A stretch of 64,000 nt of DNA from Pseudanabaena sp. M085S1SP2A07QC (GTDB taxonomy: Bacteria; Cyanobacteriota; Cyanobacteriia; Pseudanabaenales; Pseudanabaenaceae): assembly GCA_020404895.1 (NCBI GenBank), contig JADBWK010000057.1:1-64000 (forward strand), read 5' to 3'. Numbering within the stretch: position 1 is the first letter of the stretch; each line of letters starts with the position of its first letter. The position numbers and the translations under genes were made by a program. Shown in pieces: positions 8,273 through 17,161 of this stretch. Below the pieces are notes generated by a model. The model saw only the letters and a program-made list of their open reading frames with translations, was not told the origin of the DNA and made no database searches.

Positions 8273-11089
8273 ATGTTTACACAGCTATCTGAACGGCGAA
8301 TGCATTTGATTCGCTGGATATTAACGATCGCTTGGTTACTGATCATTGCGTCATTATTTTACGATCCATGGACTCCTCAATTTACAGTCCCCAATCATCC
8401 TTGGAGTCCATTGCGGTTAATCGATAGTTGCATCTCTGTACAAGGTAACTGCTTAGTAGAGCAGCCCTATGCCATCGGTACGACTATATTCTGGGGAGCG
8501 GTTGTCCCTGCGGCGATTTTCATTTTGCTGGTATTTGGGCATGAGGTATGGCGACGGATTTGTCCGCTCTCATTTTTATCACAAATCCCTCGCGCCTTGG
8601 GTTGGCAGCGTCAATTTAAACGCGAAAATGCCAAAACTGGCAAGGTTCGCTATGAGTTAGCCAAGGTAAAGCCCGATTCTTGGCTAGGCAAAAACTATCC
8701 CTATGTGCAGTTTGGCTGGTTATTTGCAGGACTATGCGGTCGGATTTTATTTTTTAATGCCGATCGCCTAATCCTCGCTCTATGGATATTGACGACGATT
8801 GCTGCTGCGATCGCTGTGGGCTATCTCTACGGTGGTAAGTCTTGGTGCAATTACTTCTGTCCGATGGCTCCTGTACAGCGCGTTTACAGTGAGCCAGGAG
8901 GACTATTTAGCAGCAGTGCTCACACTAGCGATCAGTTGATTACGCAATCGATGTGTCGAACTGTAATGCCCGATGGCAAAGAGCAAAGTGCCTGTGTGGC
9001 TTGTCAAAATCCTTGTTTGGATATTGACTCTGAGCGAGTATATTGGGATGGATTGAGCAAACCTGAAGAATCATTGCTGAGATATGGCTATATTGGTTTA
9101 GTTACTGGCTATTTTGTCTATTACTATCTCTATGCAGGTAATTGGGATTATTATTTCTCTGGTGCATGGGCAAGGCAGTCGGATCAATTGGCAACCTTGT
9201 TTAGTGCAGGATTCTATCTATTTGGACAAGCGATTAATATTCCCAAACTAATTGCCGTACCTTTAACGCTGGGCGTTTTTACCGCAGTTGGTTATTTATT
9301 AGGTCGCTGGGTGGAAAAAAGGATCAGGATTTACAGTGGTGATCGCCATCTCAATCTATCTAGAGAAATCATTCGTCATCGTATTTTTACTGTTTGTACA
9401 TTTACAATTTTCAACTTCTTCTTTATTTTTGGCGGGCGTCCGTTAGTCGCTTTGATGCCACTTTGGGGGCAATATATCTATGACTTGGGATTGGTTTTGC
9501 TCAGTACACTTTGGGTGTATAAAACTTGGCAGCGTAGCCCCGATCTCTACTCACGGGAGAATTTAGCCAGTCGCTTCCGTAAGCAATTAGAGAAGTTGCA
9601 ACTTAATGTTTCCCAGTTTTTAGAAGGGCGATCGCTCAGCGATTTGAATACCCATGAAGTTTATATCTTGGCAAAGGTTTTGCCTAGCTTCACTAGAGAA
9701 AAGCGCCACACTGCCTATAAAGGAGTGGTGCGCGAAGCCTTGGAAGAAGGATATGTTGATTCATCCAGCAGTTTAGAGGTCTTGCAACAATTACGTCAGG
9801 AACTCGGAATTACTGATGATGAACACCGTGAAGTATTAGAAGAACTCGGCATTGAAGATCCGCAATTGCTAAATCCCGATCATAAGCGTAGTTTAGAAAA
9901 TCAAATTCGCTTGACGGGCTATCGCAAATCGATGGAGCGATTGATGCTATTGCAAAAGCAACAGTTTGATAACTCTTCCGATACTTTACTTGAGCAGAAC
10001 TCAGCTCAAGTGCGAGCCTTACGCCGCCAATATGCAATTAATCCGCAGGAAGAGGCTTGGATTTTGGATGGCATTTCCCCCGAATCAGGAAAACTGCGTA
10101 GAGCCGAGTTTTTAGTCGCTCAGTTGCCATCTTTGATTTTCTCTTATCGATCGCTGCACCAACCGATCCTTCAAGAGCATCAGACTGTGCTGAGACTTTT
10201 GTGGGATAGCATTAATCACAAAAAAGAGTTAATTGTTCGCACCATTTTAGGAACTTTGGAGGCTTTCCCAAAGGATGCCGATGCGATCGCTGTTGCCCAG
10301 CAGTTAGGAGAATTAGCGCCATCAGTTTTGGTGGAAGCCTTAGAATCTGAGAGCTGGAGCAATCGCTTATCTCCAGAGATACTGCAATGTTTACATCCAT
10401 CGCAGGGACAAGCGACTGTCTGTCAGCTTGATTATTCGATTGAGGAGATTTTGCGATCACTGGAGCCTTTGCTAGATGATCAAAATCCTTTGATGCAAGC
10501 TGCTTGTTTGTATATCACCGCGCAACTGAATCTTGAGCAAAGTAAGGCGATCGCTCGTAATTACAGTCTGCAAACTTCGAGCTTAGTTCAGGAAACGGCT
10601 AAGATCGTGCTATCGCTGACTGAGAGTTCCCCGCCGCTCACAGCATTTCCGATGTTAGAGAAAGTAGCGCATCTCTTTAATAGCGATTTCTTCCATCGGA
10701 TGCATGGTGAAACGTTGGTAGGGCTTGCCGATCTCGCTGAGGTGAGAGCCTTTACGACGGATGAGGTGATTACGGAAGCAGGTGATACTTGTCGTGAGTT
10801 GCTGCTAGTAATTACTGGCTCAGCGAAGATTAATTTCTATTCGCAGGGAGAGGTAGTGCGTGTTGAGCATCTCAAGTCTGGACAAACTCTAGATGAGCTA
10901 GAGGTTTTAGCCCATAGTGATTCTCAAAATACAATCATTTCTGAAAGTGAGGTTACGCGAATTTTGGCGGTTCCTGTGGATGCCTTTGATGCTTTTCTCG
11001 ATCGCGATCGAGATTTTGCTCGTCGTGTTCTCGAACTAGAAAGCCGTCAATTGCAAAAATTTATGCGATCGTTCCAGACTGCAAAATAA
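8273..11089 (+). CDS. Membrane Fe-S protein with C-terminal cyclic-nucleotide-binding-like domain
   Basis: A 938-residue protein with at least three parts. Residues 1 to about 420 hold several membrane helices and cysteine motifs: C97 in RRICPLSF, C192 and C196 in WCNYFCP, then C228 and C241-x2-C244-x3-C248 (CVACQNPC). These resemble the membrane ferredoxin-like proteins NapH/NosR. The middle (about 430-790) is helical and soluble with HEAT-like character. The C-terminus (about 795-935: DEVITEAGDTCRELLLVITGSAKINF) resembles a CRP/cNMP-binding fold. I infer a membrane electron-transfer protein with a sensory domain, but no substrate can be named. It follows the cup operon after a terminator and may be an independent unit. 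Confidence 0.75.
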   Translation: MFTQLSERRMHLIRWILTIAWLLIIASLFYDPWTPQFTVPNHPWSPLRLIDSCISVQGNCLVEQPYAIGTTIFWGAVVPAAIFILLVFGHEVWRRICPLSFLSQIPRALGWQRQFKRENAKTGKVRYELAKVKPDSWLGKNYPYVQFGWLFAGLCGRILFFNADRLILALWILTTIAAAIAVGYLYGGKSWCNYFCPMAPVQRVYSEPGGLFSSSAHTSDQLITQSMCRTVMPDGKEQSACVACQNPCLDIDSERVYWDGLSKPEESLLRYGYIGLVTGYFVYYYLYAGNWDYYFSGAWARQSDQLATLFSAGFYLFGQAINIPKLIAVPLTLGVFTAVGYLLGRWVEKRIRIYSGDRHLNLSREIIRHRIFTVCTFTIFNFFFIFGGRPLVALMPLWGQYIYDLGLVLLSTLWVYKTWQRSPDLYSRENLASRFRKQLEKLQLNVSQFLEGRSLSDLNTHEVYILAKVLPSFTREKRHTAYKGVVREALEEGYVDSSSSLEVLQQLRQELGITDDEHREVLEELGIEDPQLLNPDHKRSLENQIRLTGYRKSMERLMLLQKQQFDNSSDTLLEQNSAQVRALRRQYAINPQEEAWILDGISPESGKLRRAEFLVAQLPSLIFSYRSLHQPILQEHQTVLRLLWDSINHKKELIVRTILGTLEAFPKDADAIAVAQQLGELAPSVLVEALESESWSNRLSPEILQCLHPSQGQATVCQLDYSIEEILRSLEPLLDDQNPLMQAACLYITAQLNLEQSKAIARNYSLQTSSLVQETAKIVLSLTESSPPLTAFPMLEKVAHLFNSDFFHRMHGETLVGLADLAEVRAFTTDEVITEAGDTCRELLLVITGSAKINFYSQGEVVRVEHLKSGQTLDELEVLAHSDSQNTIISESEVTRILAVPVDAFDAFLDRDRDFARRVLELESRQLQKFMRSFQTAK

Positions 11090-11100
11090 AGAAGCAATGT

Positions 11101-11129
11101 TTTATGGCGCGGCTTTACTGCGCCATAAA
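11101..11129 (+). terminator. Stem-loop after the Fe-S membrane protein gene
   Basis: Inverted repeat TTTATGGCGC / GCGCCATAAA starting 11 bases after the stop codon; it lacks a strong T run. Confidence 0.5.
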
Positions 11130-11156
11130 TAACAGAAAGCATAGTTAGAGCTGATG

Positions 11157-11180
11157 TATAGCAAAGCTTACATTGCTATA
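11157..11180. repeat. Orphan end of the 108-bp MITE family
   Basis: The stretch AGCAAAGCTTACATTGCTATA is identical to the right end of the 108-bp repeat at 11585-11692, but the rest of the element is absent. It lies at the edge of the ISAs1 remnant and may mark a deletion. Confidence 0.6.
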
Positions 11181-11189
11181 GTTGTCATC

Positions 11190-11480
11190 CTATCCAGCTT
11201 TAAGTCGTTTAGTCTTGACTCCGACCCTATGGATATTACCTTGATTTCCTTTGAGCGCTAATACATAATCTGCATCTTGTTCAATGATTGTTTTGGCTAT
11301 TTCGGTCTGACATCCCATTGCGTCTATGCTGACCAAACAACCTCGAATTGCCAACATTTCTAGCAATGGTGGGATAGCGGTTATTTCATTTGATTTCTCT
11401 CTAACTTTCTTCTGTCCCAGCACCAAATGCTGTGTTGCCGACCAAACACGCACCATATGAATTAGGCTACGGGAGTTGCC
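11190..11480 (-). pseudogene. ISAs1-family transposase fragment
   Basis: Encodes an internal piece of an ISAs1-family (H-repeat-type) DDE transposase: [27 protein letters not shown], then [16 protein letters not shown] with the catalytic Asp, and [11 protein letters not shown]. Both the N-terminal third and the C-terminal third are missing. The last residues ([11 protein letters not shown]) do not look like the family. A decayed insertion sequence. Confidence 0.8.
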
Positions 11481-11562
11481 ATTGTGATTTTAATTCTTGC
11501 AAAAGAAACTGTAAGCGATCGCTAATATTTACATCGCTAATATTTACAATGTTAGTGAGCAT
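11467..11562 (-). CDS. Possible 31-residue small ORF
   Basis: A short frame starting ATGCTCACTAAC with AGGAAA seven bases upstream encodes 31 residues including a duplicated VNISD and an amphipathic tail ([17 protein letters not shown]). It partly overlaps the ISAs1 remnant. I do not recognise it. It could be a truncated gene or chance. Confidence 0.2.
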   Translation of the reverse strand: MLTNIVNISDVNISDRLQFLLQELKSQWQLP

Positions 11563-11584
11563 AATTTCCTAATGGCTAGGCTTT

Positions 11585-11692
11585 TATAGCAACGTAAGAG
11601 ATAGATAGGACAATTCAAAACCCAAAAGATGGCAGAGCGAAGCTCTGCCATCTTTTGGGTTTTATGTCCTAAGCAAAGCTTACATTGCTATA
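11585..11692 (+). mobile_element. 108-bp MITE-like palindromic element, copy 1
   Basis: Ends TATAGCAACGTAAG and CTTACATTGCTATA are inverted repeats. The interior AAAACCCAAAAGATGGCAGA forms a long stem around GCGAAGC. The other copies are 30515-30622, 52882-52988 and 61041-61148 (inverted). It lies upstream of ridA. The TA ends suggest movement by a TA-targeting (IS630/Tc1-like) transposase. Confidence 0.85.
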
Positions 11693-11774
11693 ATTGAAAA
11701 TATCCTGCTGATTGTAGCGTGATCGCCAAAAAATTTTATACTCAGTACTAGACTAATCAAAAAATCTATCAAGC

Positions 11775-12167
11775 ATGACTCAGAAAGAAGTAATCCTCAC
11801 CGATAAAGCACCTGCTCCTGTTGGTCCCTATAACCAAGCGATCGCAGTTCCAGCCACCAGCAAGTTAGTTTTCATGGCAGGACAAATTGCGATCGATCCT
11901 GCGATCGGCAAAGTCGTCGCTACTACTATTGAGGAGCAAACCGAACAGGTTCTCAAAAATATTCAAGCTGTTCTCGCTGAAGCAGGTGCAGATTTTAGTA
12001 ATGTCGTCAAAACCACAGTCTTCCTAGTAGACATGGCAGACTTCGCTGCCATGAATGCAATCTATGGCAAATATTTCACTGCTCCTTATCCTGCCCGTTC
12101 CTCAATTCAAGTCGCCAAATTGCCCCTTGATGTTCGTGTAGAAATCGAGTGTATCGTCGCAATTTAG
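11775..12167 (+). CDS. ridA: RidA-family enamine/imine deaminase
   Basis: A 130-residue YjgF/YER057c/UK114 (RidA) protein. Signature parts: APAPVGPYNQAI near the N-terminus, FMAGQIAIDPAIGKV, and the C-terminal PARSSIQVAKLPLDVRVEIECIV with the conserved Arg and Glu. Family enzymes form trimers and hydrolyse reactive 2-aminoacrylate and other enamines released by PLP enzymes, in the cytoplasm. Length is normal. It lies 84 bases before the aldolase/dehydrogenase gene on the same strand. Confidence 0.93.
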   Translation: MTQKEVILTDKAPAPVGPYNQAIAVPATSKLVFMAGQIAIDPAIGKVVATTIEEQTEQVLKNIQAVLAEAGADFSNVVKTTVFLVDMADFAAMNAIYGKYFTAPYPARSSIQVAKLPLDVRVEIECIVAI

Positions 12168-12250
12168 AGGAAACAACACTATTCCCTTCAGCAAAAGCCT
12201 TGCCTAGCAAGGCTTTTTTGGATTTTAGAGAGTTATATAAAGAGGTCATA

Positions 12251-14224
12251 ATGAAAAGTTTGTGGAGCGATCGCGAGGCTGCGGAATATAAAGGTGATTT
12301 AGGATTAAGAGTATATACATCACAGCTACTAGGACGAGATTCATCTTTGGTGCTGCATGGTGGTGGTAATACTTCCGTCAAAATCCATGAGCAGAATCTT
12401 GTGGGAGAAGAAGAAGAGATTCTTTATGTCAAAGGTAGCGGTTGGGATTTAGAAACGATCGCTGAGGCAGGTTTTGCCCCTGTCCGCATGGCGCATTTGT
12501 TGAAATTAGCCAAGTTGCAAGTTCTCTCCGATTCACAAATGGTGAATGAACTGAAAACACAGATGACTAAGGCAAGTGCACCTGCGCCATCGGTAGAAAC
12601 AATTCTCCATGCCAGTTTGCCCTATAAATTTGTTGATCACACCCATGCTGACGCGGTAATTTCGGTGACGAATACGGCGAATGGATGGGAACGCATTCAA
12701 GAAATCTATGGCGATGATGTGGTGATTATTCCCTATGTGATGCCAGGATTTGACCTAGCAAGAGTCTGCGCTGAGAAGTTTGCCGCAGAGAAGAGCGATC
12801 GCACCATTGGTATGGTGTTAATGAATCATGGTATTTTCTCCTTTGGTGCTACGGCTCATGAATCCTATGAGCGAATGATTGCATTAGTTGATCGCGCTGA
12901 AGTTTATCTGCAAAAACATCATGCTTGGGAAATCTCGCCACCAGCTTCTCTAATTAGGGAAAGCGAGTCAAGATTAGAGATTGCCAAACTCCGCTCTGAA
13001 GTTTCTCAAGTTGCCAAGTTTCCCGTAGTTTTAAGTTCTCACACCGACGAAAAAAGTTTAGCCTTTGCGCAAAGGAAAGATGTAAACATCATTTCGCAAC
13101 ATGGCTGTGCGACTCCCGATCACGTCATTCGTACTAAGCGCTTGCCCCTAGTGGGGAGAGATACAAAGGCTTATGCTGAATCCTATCGCACCTATTTTGC
13201 GGAAGAATCTTCTAAGGCAACCCAGACTGTGACAATCCTTGATACTGCACCCCGTGTAATTATCGATCGCTTATTAGGACTAGTCACAGCCGGCAAATCC
13301 GCTAAAGATGCGGCAATCGTCGCGGATATCTATGAACACACGATGGAAGTCATCCAGCGATCGCAACTTTTAGGTGGCTATCAAGCATTACCTGCCAGCG
13401 ATATCTTTGCAGTGGAATATTGGGAATTAGAACAAGCCAAACTCAAAAAAAGTGGTTCTGCTCCTGCTTTTACTGGCGAAATCGCCCTAGTTACGGGTGC
13501 GGCTTCAGGTATCGGCAAAGCTTGCGTAGATTCGTTACTAAAACGCGGCGCAGCCGTCGTGGGCTTAGATATCAATCCTGAGATTGAGAAGCTTTATGAT
13601 CGCCCAGATTTTGTCGGTATTACTTGCGATGTCAGTGATGAATCTGCGATCGCTCATGCTCTTGATCAAGCCGTCAAATCCTTTGGTGGGCTTGATATTC
13701 TTATTCTCAATGCAGGCATCTTTCCGTCTGGCTGTCGCATTGAGAATCTTGATACTGCCACATGGCAAAAGGTAATGCATATCAATCTCGATGCAAATTT
13801 AATTTTGATGCGTGAATGTTATCCATTGCTGAAACTTGCACCCAATGGCGGTCGCGTCGTTGCGATCGGTTCTAAAAACGTTCCTGCCCCTGGTCCTGCG
13901 GCGGCGGCATATTCTGCCTCGAAGGCAGCGTTAACTCAACTGATGCGCGTGGCGGCTCTGGAATGGAGTAGCGATCGCATTCGTATCAATACTTTACATC
14001 CCAATGCAGTCTTTGATACGGGCATCTGGACAGAGGATGTATTGACATCTCGTGCTCAGAATTATGGATTAACGGTTGAGGAGTATAAAACTAATAATCT
14101 ACTTAAAGTAGAAGTTACCAGTCGCCATGTTGCCGAACTTGCGGCGGAGATGTGCGGGGCGCTGTTTGCCTGTACGACTGCGGCTCAAGTTCCCATTGAT
14201 GGCGGTAACGATCGCGTGATTTAA
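12251..14224 (+). CDS. Bifunctional class II aldolase / short-chain dehydrogenase
   Basis: A 657-residue fusion. The N-terminal part (about 1-400) is a class II aldolase/adducin domain with LVLHGGGNTSVK and the zinc-binding DHTHADA and MNHGIFSF motifs. The C-terminal part (about 415-657) is a Rossmann short-chain dehydrogenase with VTGAASGIGKA, LILNAGIF and the catalytic YSASKAA. Such proteins are annotated as bifunctional rhamnulose-1-phosphate aldolase/lactaldehyde dehydrogenase, though the true sugar substrate in cyanobacteria is uncertain. The open frame extends to 12149, but MKSLWSDREAAEYKGD at 12251 with an AGAGG element just upstream is the better start. The extension would overlap ridA and has no family similarity. 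Confidence 0.88.
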   Translation: MKSLWSDREAAEYKGDLGLRVYTSQLLGRDSSLVLHGGGNTSVKIHEQNLVGEEEEILYVKGSGWDLETIAEAGFAPVRMAHLLKLAKLQVLSDSQMVNELKTQMTKASAPAPSVETILHASLPYKFVDHTHADAVISVTNTANGWERIQEIYGDDVVIIPYVMPGFDLARVCAEKFAAEKSDRTIGMVLMNHGIFSFGATAHESYERMIALVDRAEVYLQKHHAWEISPPASLIRESESRLEIAKLRSEVSQVAKFPVVLSSHTDEKSLAFAQRKDVNIISQHGCATPDHVIRTKRLPLVGRDTKAYAESYRTYFAEESSKATQTVTILDTAPRVIIDRLLGLVTAGKSAKDAAIVADIYEHTMEVIQRSQLLGGYQALPASDIFAVEYWELEQAKLKKSGSAPAFTGEIALVTGAASGIGKACVDSLLKRGAAVVGLDINPEIEKLYDRPDFVGITCDVSDESAIAHALDQAVKSFGGLDILILNAGIFPSGCRIENLDTATWQKVMHINLDANLILMRECYPLLKLAPNGGRVVAIGSKNVPAPGPAAAAYSASKAALTQLMRVAALEWSSDRIRINTLHPNAVFDTGIWTEDVLTSRAQNYGLTVEEYKTNNLLKVEVTSRHVAELAAEMCGALFACTTAAQVPIDGGNDRVI

Positions 14225-14227
14225 CCA

Positions 14228-14254
14228 AGAAAGACTCGCATTGCGAGTCTTTCT
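14228..14254. terminator. Terminator after aldolase/dehydrogenase gene
   Basis: Perfect stem AGAAAGACTCGCA / TGCGAGTCTTTCT four bases after the stop codon. Confidence 0.75.
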
Positions 14255-14314
14255 ATCATTATGACTAAAGCCGCGAGCTCGTTCACAAAAAAACTATAGT
14301 AATTACCGACCAAA

Positions 14315-14373
14315 CGAACCACAAATTTGTTAAAAGTGTTGCTTAGCAACACTTTTAACAAATTTGTGGTTCG
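14315..14373. repeat. 59-base perfect palindrome
   Basis: Arms CGAACCACAAATTTGTTAAA and its complement around a short TTGCTTAGCAA centre. It lies between convergent genes and could act as a two-way terminator. Confidence 0.7.
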
Positions 14374-14399
14374 GGTTTGAGCGCAAAGCAATATATGAC

Positions 14400-14993
14400 T
14401 TAAAGAGAACTATATCTTTCTTCTGCAAAGGGTTCGCCGCGATGGTGGTAACCATTACGTTCCCAGAAACCGAGTTGCATTTTATCGAGAAACTCAAGCC
14501 CATTTAGCCATTTAGCACTTTTCCAAGCATAAAGGTGGGGAACTACTAGTCGCATGGGACCACCATTATCAATCGGCAGTGGCGCATCAAAAAGCGTATG
14601 GGCAAAGAAATTCTCTTCTCTAGCAAAATCTTCCATTGCAATATTTGTCGTATAGCCGCCATAGCAATGTTCCATTAAATGTACAGCTTGAGGATCGACT
14701 TCAATATATTTCAAGAAATCTGTAACCTTGATACCCTTCCATTTCACATCGAGCTTTGACCATGTGGTTACACAATGAAAGTCAATTGTAAACTCTGTTT
14801 GTGGCATTGACATAAAGTCATCCCATGAGAATATTTTCTCTGTCGCTAATCCCCATACGCGAAATTGCCAATCTTGACGCTGAATTTGGGGCGTATCTCC
14901 ATAGGTCATGATGGGGAAGCCATTGGTCAGCCTCTGCCCTTTAGGAATACGATCTTGATTTGGCGATCGGGATTGAAATAAACTTCCAAACAT
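14400..14993 (-). CDS. Sulfite-oxidase-type molybdopterin oxidoreductase
   Basis: A 197-residue oxidoreductase molybdopterin-binding domain of the sulfite oxidase/MsrP (YedY) superfamily. The key stretch FTIDFHCVTTWSKLDVKWKG contains the Cys that ligates molybdenum, and HCYGGYTTNIAMEDF and NGGPMRLVVPHLYAWKSAKW are typical of the fold. There is no Tat signal and no heme or dimerisation domain, so it is a compact, probably cytoplasmic version. The electron donor and substrate cannot be read from sequence. It is single-gene and convergent with the aldolase gene. Confidence 0.88.
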   Translation of the reverse strand: MFGSLFQSRSPNQDRIPKGQRLTNGFPIMTYGDTPQIQRQDWQFRVWGLATEKIFSWDDFMSMPQTEFTIDFHCVTTWSKLDVKWKGIKVTDFLKYIEVDPQAVHLMEHCYGGYTTNIAMEDFAREENFFAHTLFDAPLPIDNGGPMRLVVPHLYAWKSAKWLNGLEFLDKMQLGFWERNGYHHRGEPFAEERYSSL

Positions 14994-15080
14994 AGAAAAT
15001 TCTCACTGAAAATCAACTGTAAAAATCAACTGCGAATATTATCGCTGTTTTTAGAAAACAAGGTGGTTTCTCGTTGGAAA

Positions 15081-15140
15081 TTTACCCCCTCCTAAGCCTC
15101 CCTTTGCCAAGGGGAGGGAGCAAGATTTCTAGTTTTCTTC
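15081..15140. repeat. Partial 'CCTTTGCCAAGGGGAGGG' repeat
   Basis: Half of the repeat seen at 1866-1952 (CCCTTTGCCAAGGGGAGGG followed by CAAGATTTCTAGTTTTC). The rest of 14994-15247 shows nothing recognisable. Confidence 0.5.
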
Positions 15141-15247
15141 TTTCCAAGCTACATGGTAAAAATTAGTAACGAACAAATTGCTGGAATTTAAATGACGACA
15201 GCTACAAAAATGCTAATCTTAAATAAAGTTATGTTTGGTTTACGATA

Positions 15248-15850
15248 ATGTCCTTGATAGGATTACCAAATATTTTGAACGGTATTCAGTCGCGTACTAG
15301 TTGGCAGCAGCGCTGTCAATATTTACTGATTGTCGAAAAATGGGCGGAGATTGTTGGTGAATCAGTTGCAAAACAAACTTGCCCAATTGGGGTATATCAA
15401 AAATCTCTACAGGTCGCTGTATCGAATTCAGTTTGGTCACAGGCTCTGACCTTTGAGCGCGTCAGGATTTTAGCAAAAGTAAACGCACTGTTTGGCGTTG
15501 CTGGAACTATCGCGATCGCTGATATTCATTTCTCCACCGCAAAATGGGCAACCCAACAACAAACCCTAAAAGAACAAAAGGTTGTTGCCGAAAATCATCC
15601 TAGTTATTTACCTGCAGCGATCGCGAATGAATTACCTAATCGTAAACTGAAGCCGAATCTTAAAATCAAATTAGATATTCCTAAAGCCCCCGAAAATGCC
15701 AATGAGGCATTCCAACGTTGGCAAGATGTCATGAAGTTGAGAACCCATCAAATGCCCAACTGTCCTCGATGCGATCGCCCTGCTCTCACTGGTGAAATAT
15801 CTCGCTGGCAGATGTGCCGAGTTTGCGCGATCGAATATTTATTTAATTAA
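15248..15850 (+). CDS. DciA-like DUF721 protein with zinc-ribbon tail
   Basis: A 200-residue protein. The N-terminal part (about 8-100: WAEIVGESVAKQTCPIGVY, LQVAVSNSVWSQALTFERVRIL) is a DUF721/DciA domain. DciA is the ancestral loader of the replicative helicase DnaB in bacteria lacking DnaC. The C-terminal 30 residues contain two CxxC pairs (CPRCDRP and CRVC), forming a likely zinc ribbon, which E. coli-type proteins lack. The helicase-loader role is an inference from the family. The next gene starts two bases after the stop, suggesting coupled expression. Confidence 0.8.
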   Translation: MSLIGLPNILNGIQSRTSWQQRCQYLLIVEKWAEIVGESVAKQTCPIGVYQKSLQVAVSNSVWSQALTFERVRILAKVNALFGVAGTIAIADIHFSTAKWATQQQTLKEQKVVAENHPSYLPAAIANELPNRKLKPNLKIKLDIPKAPENANEAFQRWQDVMKLRTHQMPNCPRCDRPALTGEISRWQMCRVCAIEYLFN

Positions 15851-15852
15851 TC

Positions 15853-17100
15853 ATGTCAAATCCAGAATTCCTTCAGGCTTGTAATCCTAGCTTTTCTATC
15901 TGTTTGCCAAAAGAAGCAAATTACTACATAGATTTGACTGCCGCTAGGGGCGAGAATGTCGTGAAGCGAATGCGGAGAGCGATCGCTTTATCTTCTAACA
16001 AACATACCTATCAACTACTTTCAGGACAGATTGGTAGTGGTAAATCAACAGAACTCCTCAGATTAAAATTTGAGCTGGAGCAGCAAGGCTTTGTAGTAAT
16101 TTATTGTGCGGTTGACCAGTATTTGCAAATCCATGATCTTGGTTTAGCAGAGCTTTGGCTAGTGATTCTGAAGCTAATTTTGCAGCAACTAGAGAGCAAA
16201 GGAGATTCAATCTCTCTAACCTATTTGCCGAATGCGATCGCGGAAATTGAAAAATGGATGAGGATAATTCCATCTGTTAATATCTCAACTTCTGGGCAAC
16301 GCTTACAGAGAATTTTGAAAACCTTGCAAGATAACGATCAAAATCGCCGCCAGTTGCACCGCCATCTGGAATCACGTCTTACCAACCTGCTAATTGTGGC
16401 GATCGAAGAAGTAACGGGAGTCGCAGGCGATCGCGTTAAGCAAACAGGGAAAAAAGGATTAGTAATCTTGGTGGATAATCTTGATCGACTATCCATTGAG
16501 CAGTCTGATTTATTTTTTGGTAGAGGCGGTAAATATTTACGTCAATTTCAATGCCACACCATCTATACTTTGTCACTGCTAGCGAGTATTCATCTCAGTG
16601 AGCAATTTCAGTTAAAGGGTACTGTCCCGATCTTATTGCCAAACTTGCAGTTATGCGATCGCCATGATGTTGTTAATCCTGAAAGTTTATACCTACTGCG
16701 TCAAGTTGTTTTAGCAAGGATGTTGCCCAATATTGTCTCTGAGCTGAGGTTAGAGCAAGTTACCGATTGCTTTGATCATCTAGAAACCCTTGATCGACTA
16801 TGTTTGGCTAGTCATGGTCATCTACCATATTTACTATCCCTACTGCAAGGCTGTTTGCAATTGCAAGATCCGCCGATTCGTCTTGATACTCTCAACCAAG
16901 TCTTGGAGAACGATCGCATTACTCGCTTATCCACAATTAGCGATCGCGATCTGCAAGCTTTACAGAAATGTCTGACTAGTGATTATGCGATCACATCCGA
17001 AGCCATCAATTTGTGTCGTCGCCTTCTACTCTTTTCACATCATGATCATCAGGGCGACTGGTTTAGTAGCCCCTTTGCAACCAAAAATCCAGACAAGTAG
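15853..17100 (+). CDS. P-loop ATPase of unknown role coupled to dciA
   Basis: A 415-residue protein with Walker A LLSGQIGSGKSTELLRLKF (about residues 54-72) and Walker B GLVILVDNLDRL (about 205-216), the layout of KAP/STAND-like AAA+ ATPases. The C-terminal half (LASHGHLPYLLSLLQGCL) is helical and resembles the helical and winged-helix part of such ATPases. I cannot assign a named function. It starts two bases after the DciA-like gene, so a role near replication initiation is worth considering but is context-based only. A terminator follows at once. Confidence 0.75.
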   Translation: MSNPEFLQACNPSFSICLPKEANYYIDLTAARGENVVKRMRRAIALSSNKHTYQLLSGQIGSGKSTELLRLKFELEQQGFVVIYCAVDQYLQIHDLGLAELWLVILKLILQQLESKGDSISLTYLPNAIAEIEKWMRIIPSVNISTSGQRLQRILKTLQDNDQNRRQLHRHLESRLTNLLIVAIEEVTGVAGDRVKQTGKKGLVILVDNLDRLSIEQSDLFFGRGGKYLRQFQCHTIYTLSLLASIHLSEQFQLKGTVPILLPNLQLCDRHDVVNPESLYLLRQVVLARMLPNIVSELRLEQVTDCFDHLETLDRLCLASHGHLPYLLSLLQGCLQLQDPPIRLDTLNQVLENDRITRLSTISDRDLQALQKCLTSDYAITSEAINLCRRLLLFSHHDHQGDWFSSPFATKNPDK

Positions 17101-17105
17101 TAAAT

Positions 17106-17152
17106 AAAAAAAAGCTTAAAAGTATCGTAAAACGATGCTTTTAAGCTTTTTT
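17106..17152. terminator. Bidirectional terminator between ATPase gene and prk
   Basis: Perfect stem AAAAAGCTTAAAAGTATCGT with its complement, A run before and T run after, between convergent genes. Confidence 0.85.
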
Positions 17153-17161
17153 GGGGATTAT

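Noticed and set aside
11467-11562. 31-residue small ORF as a confident gene
   Set aside because: It is listed only at low confidence since it overlaps a dead transposase and has no recognised family.
12149-12250. Upstream extension of the aldolase/dehydrogenase frame
   Set aside because: It overlaps ridA, lacks family similarity, and a ribosome-binding site precedes the ATG at 12251.
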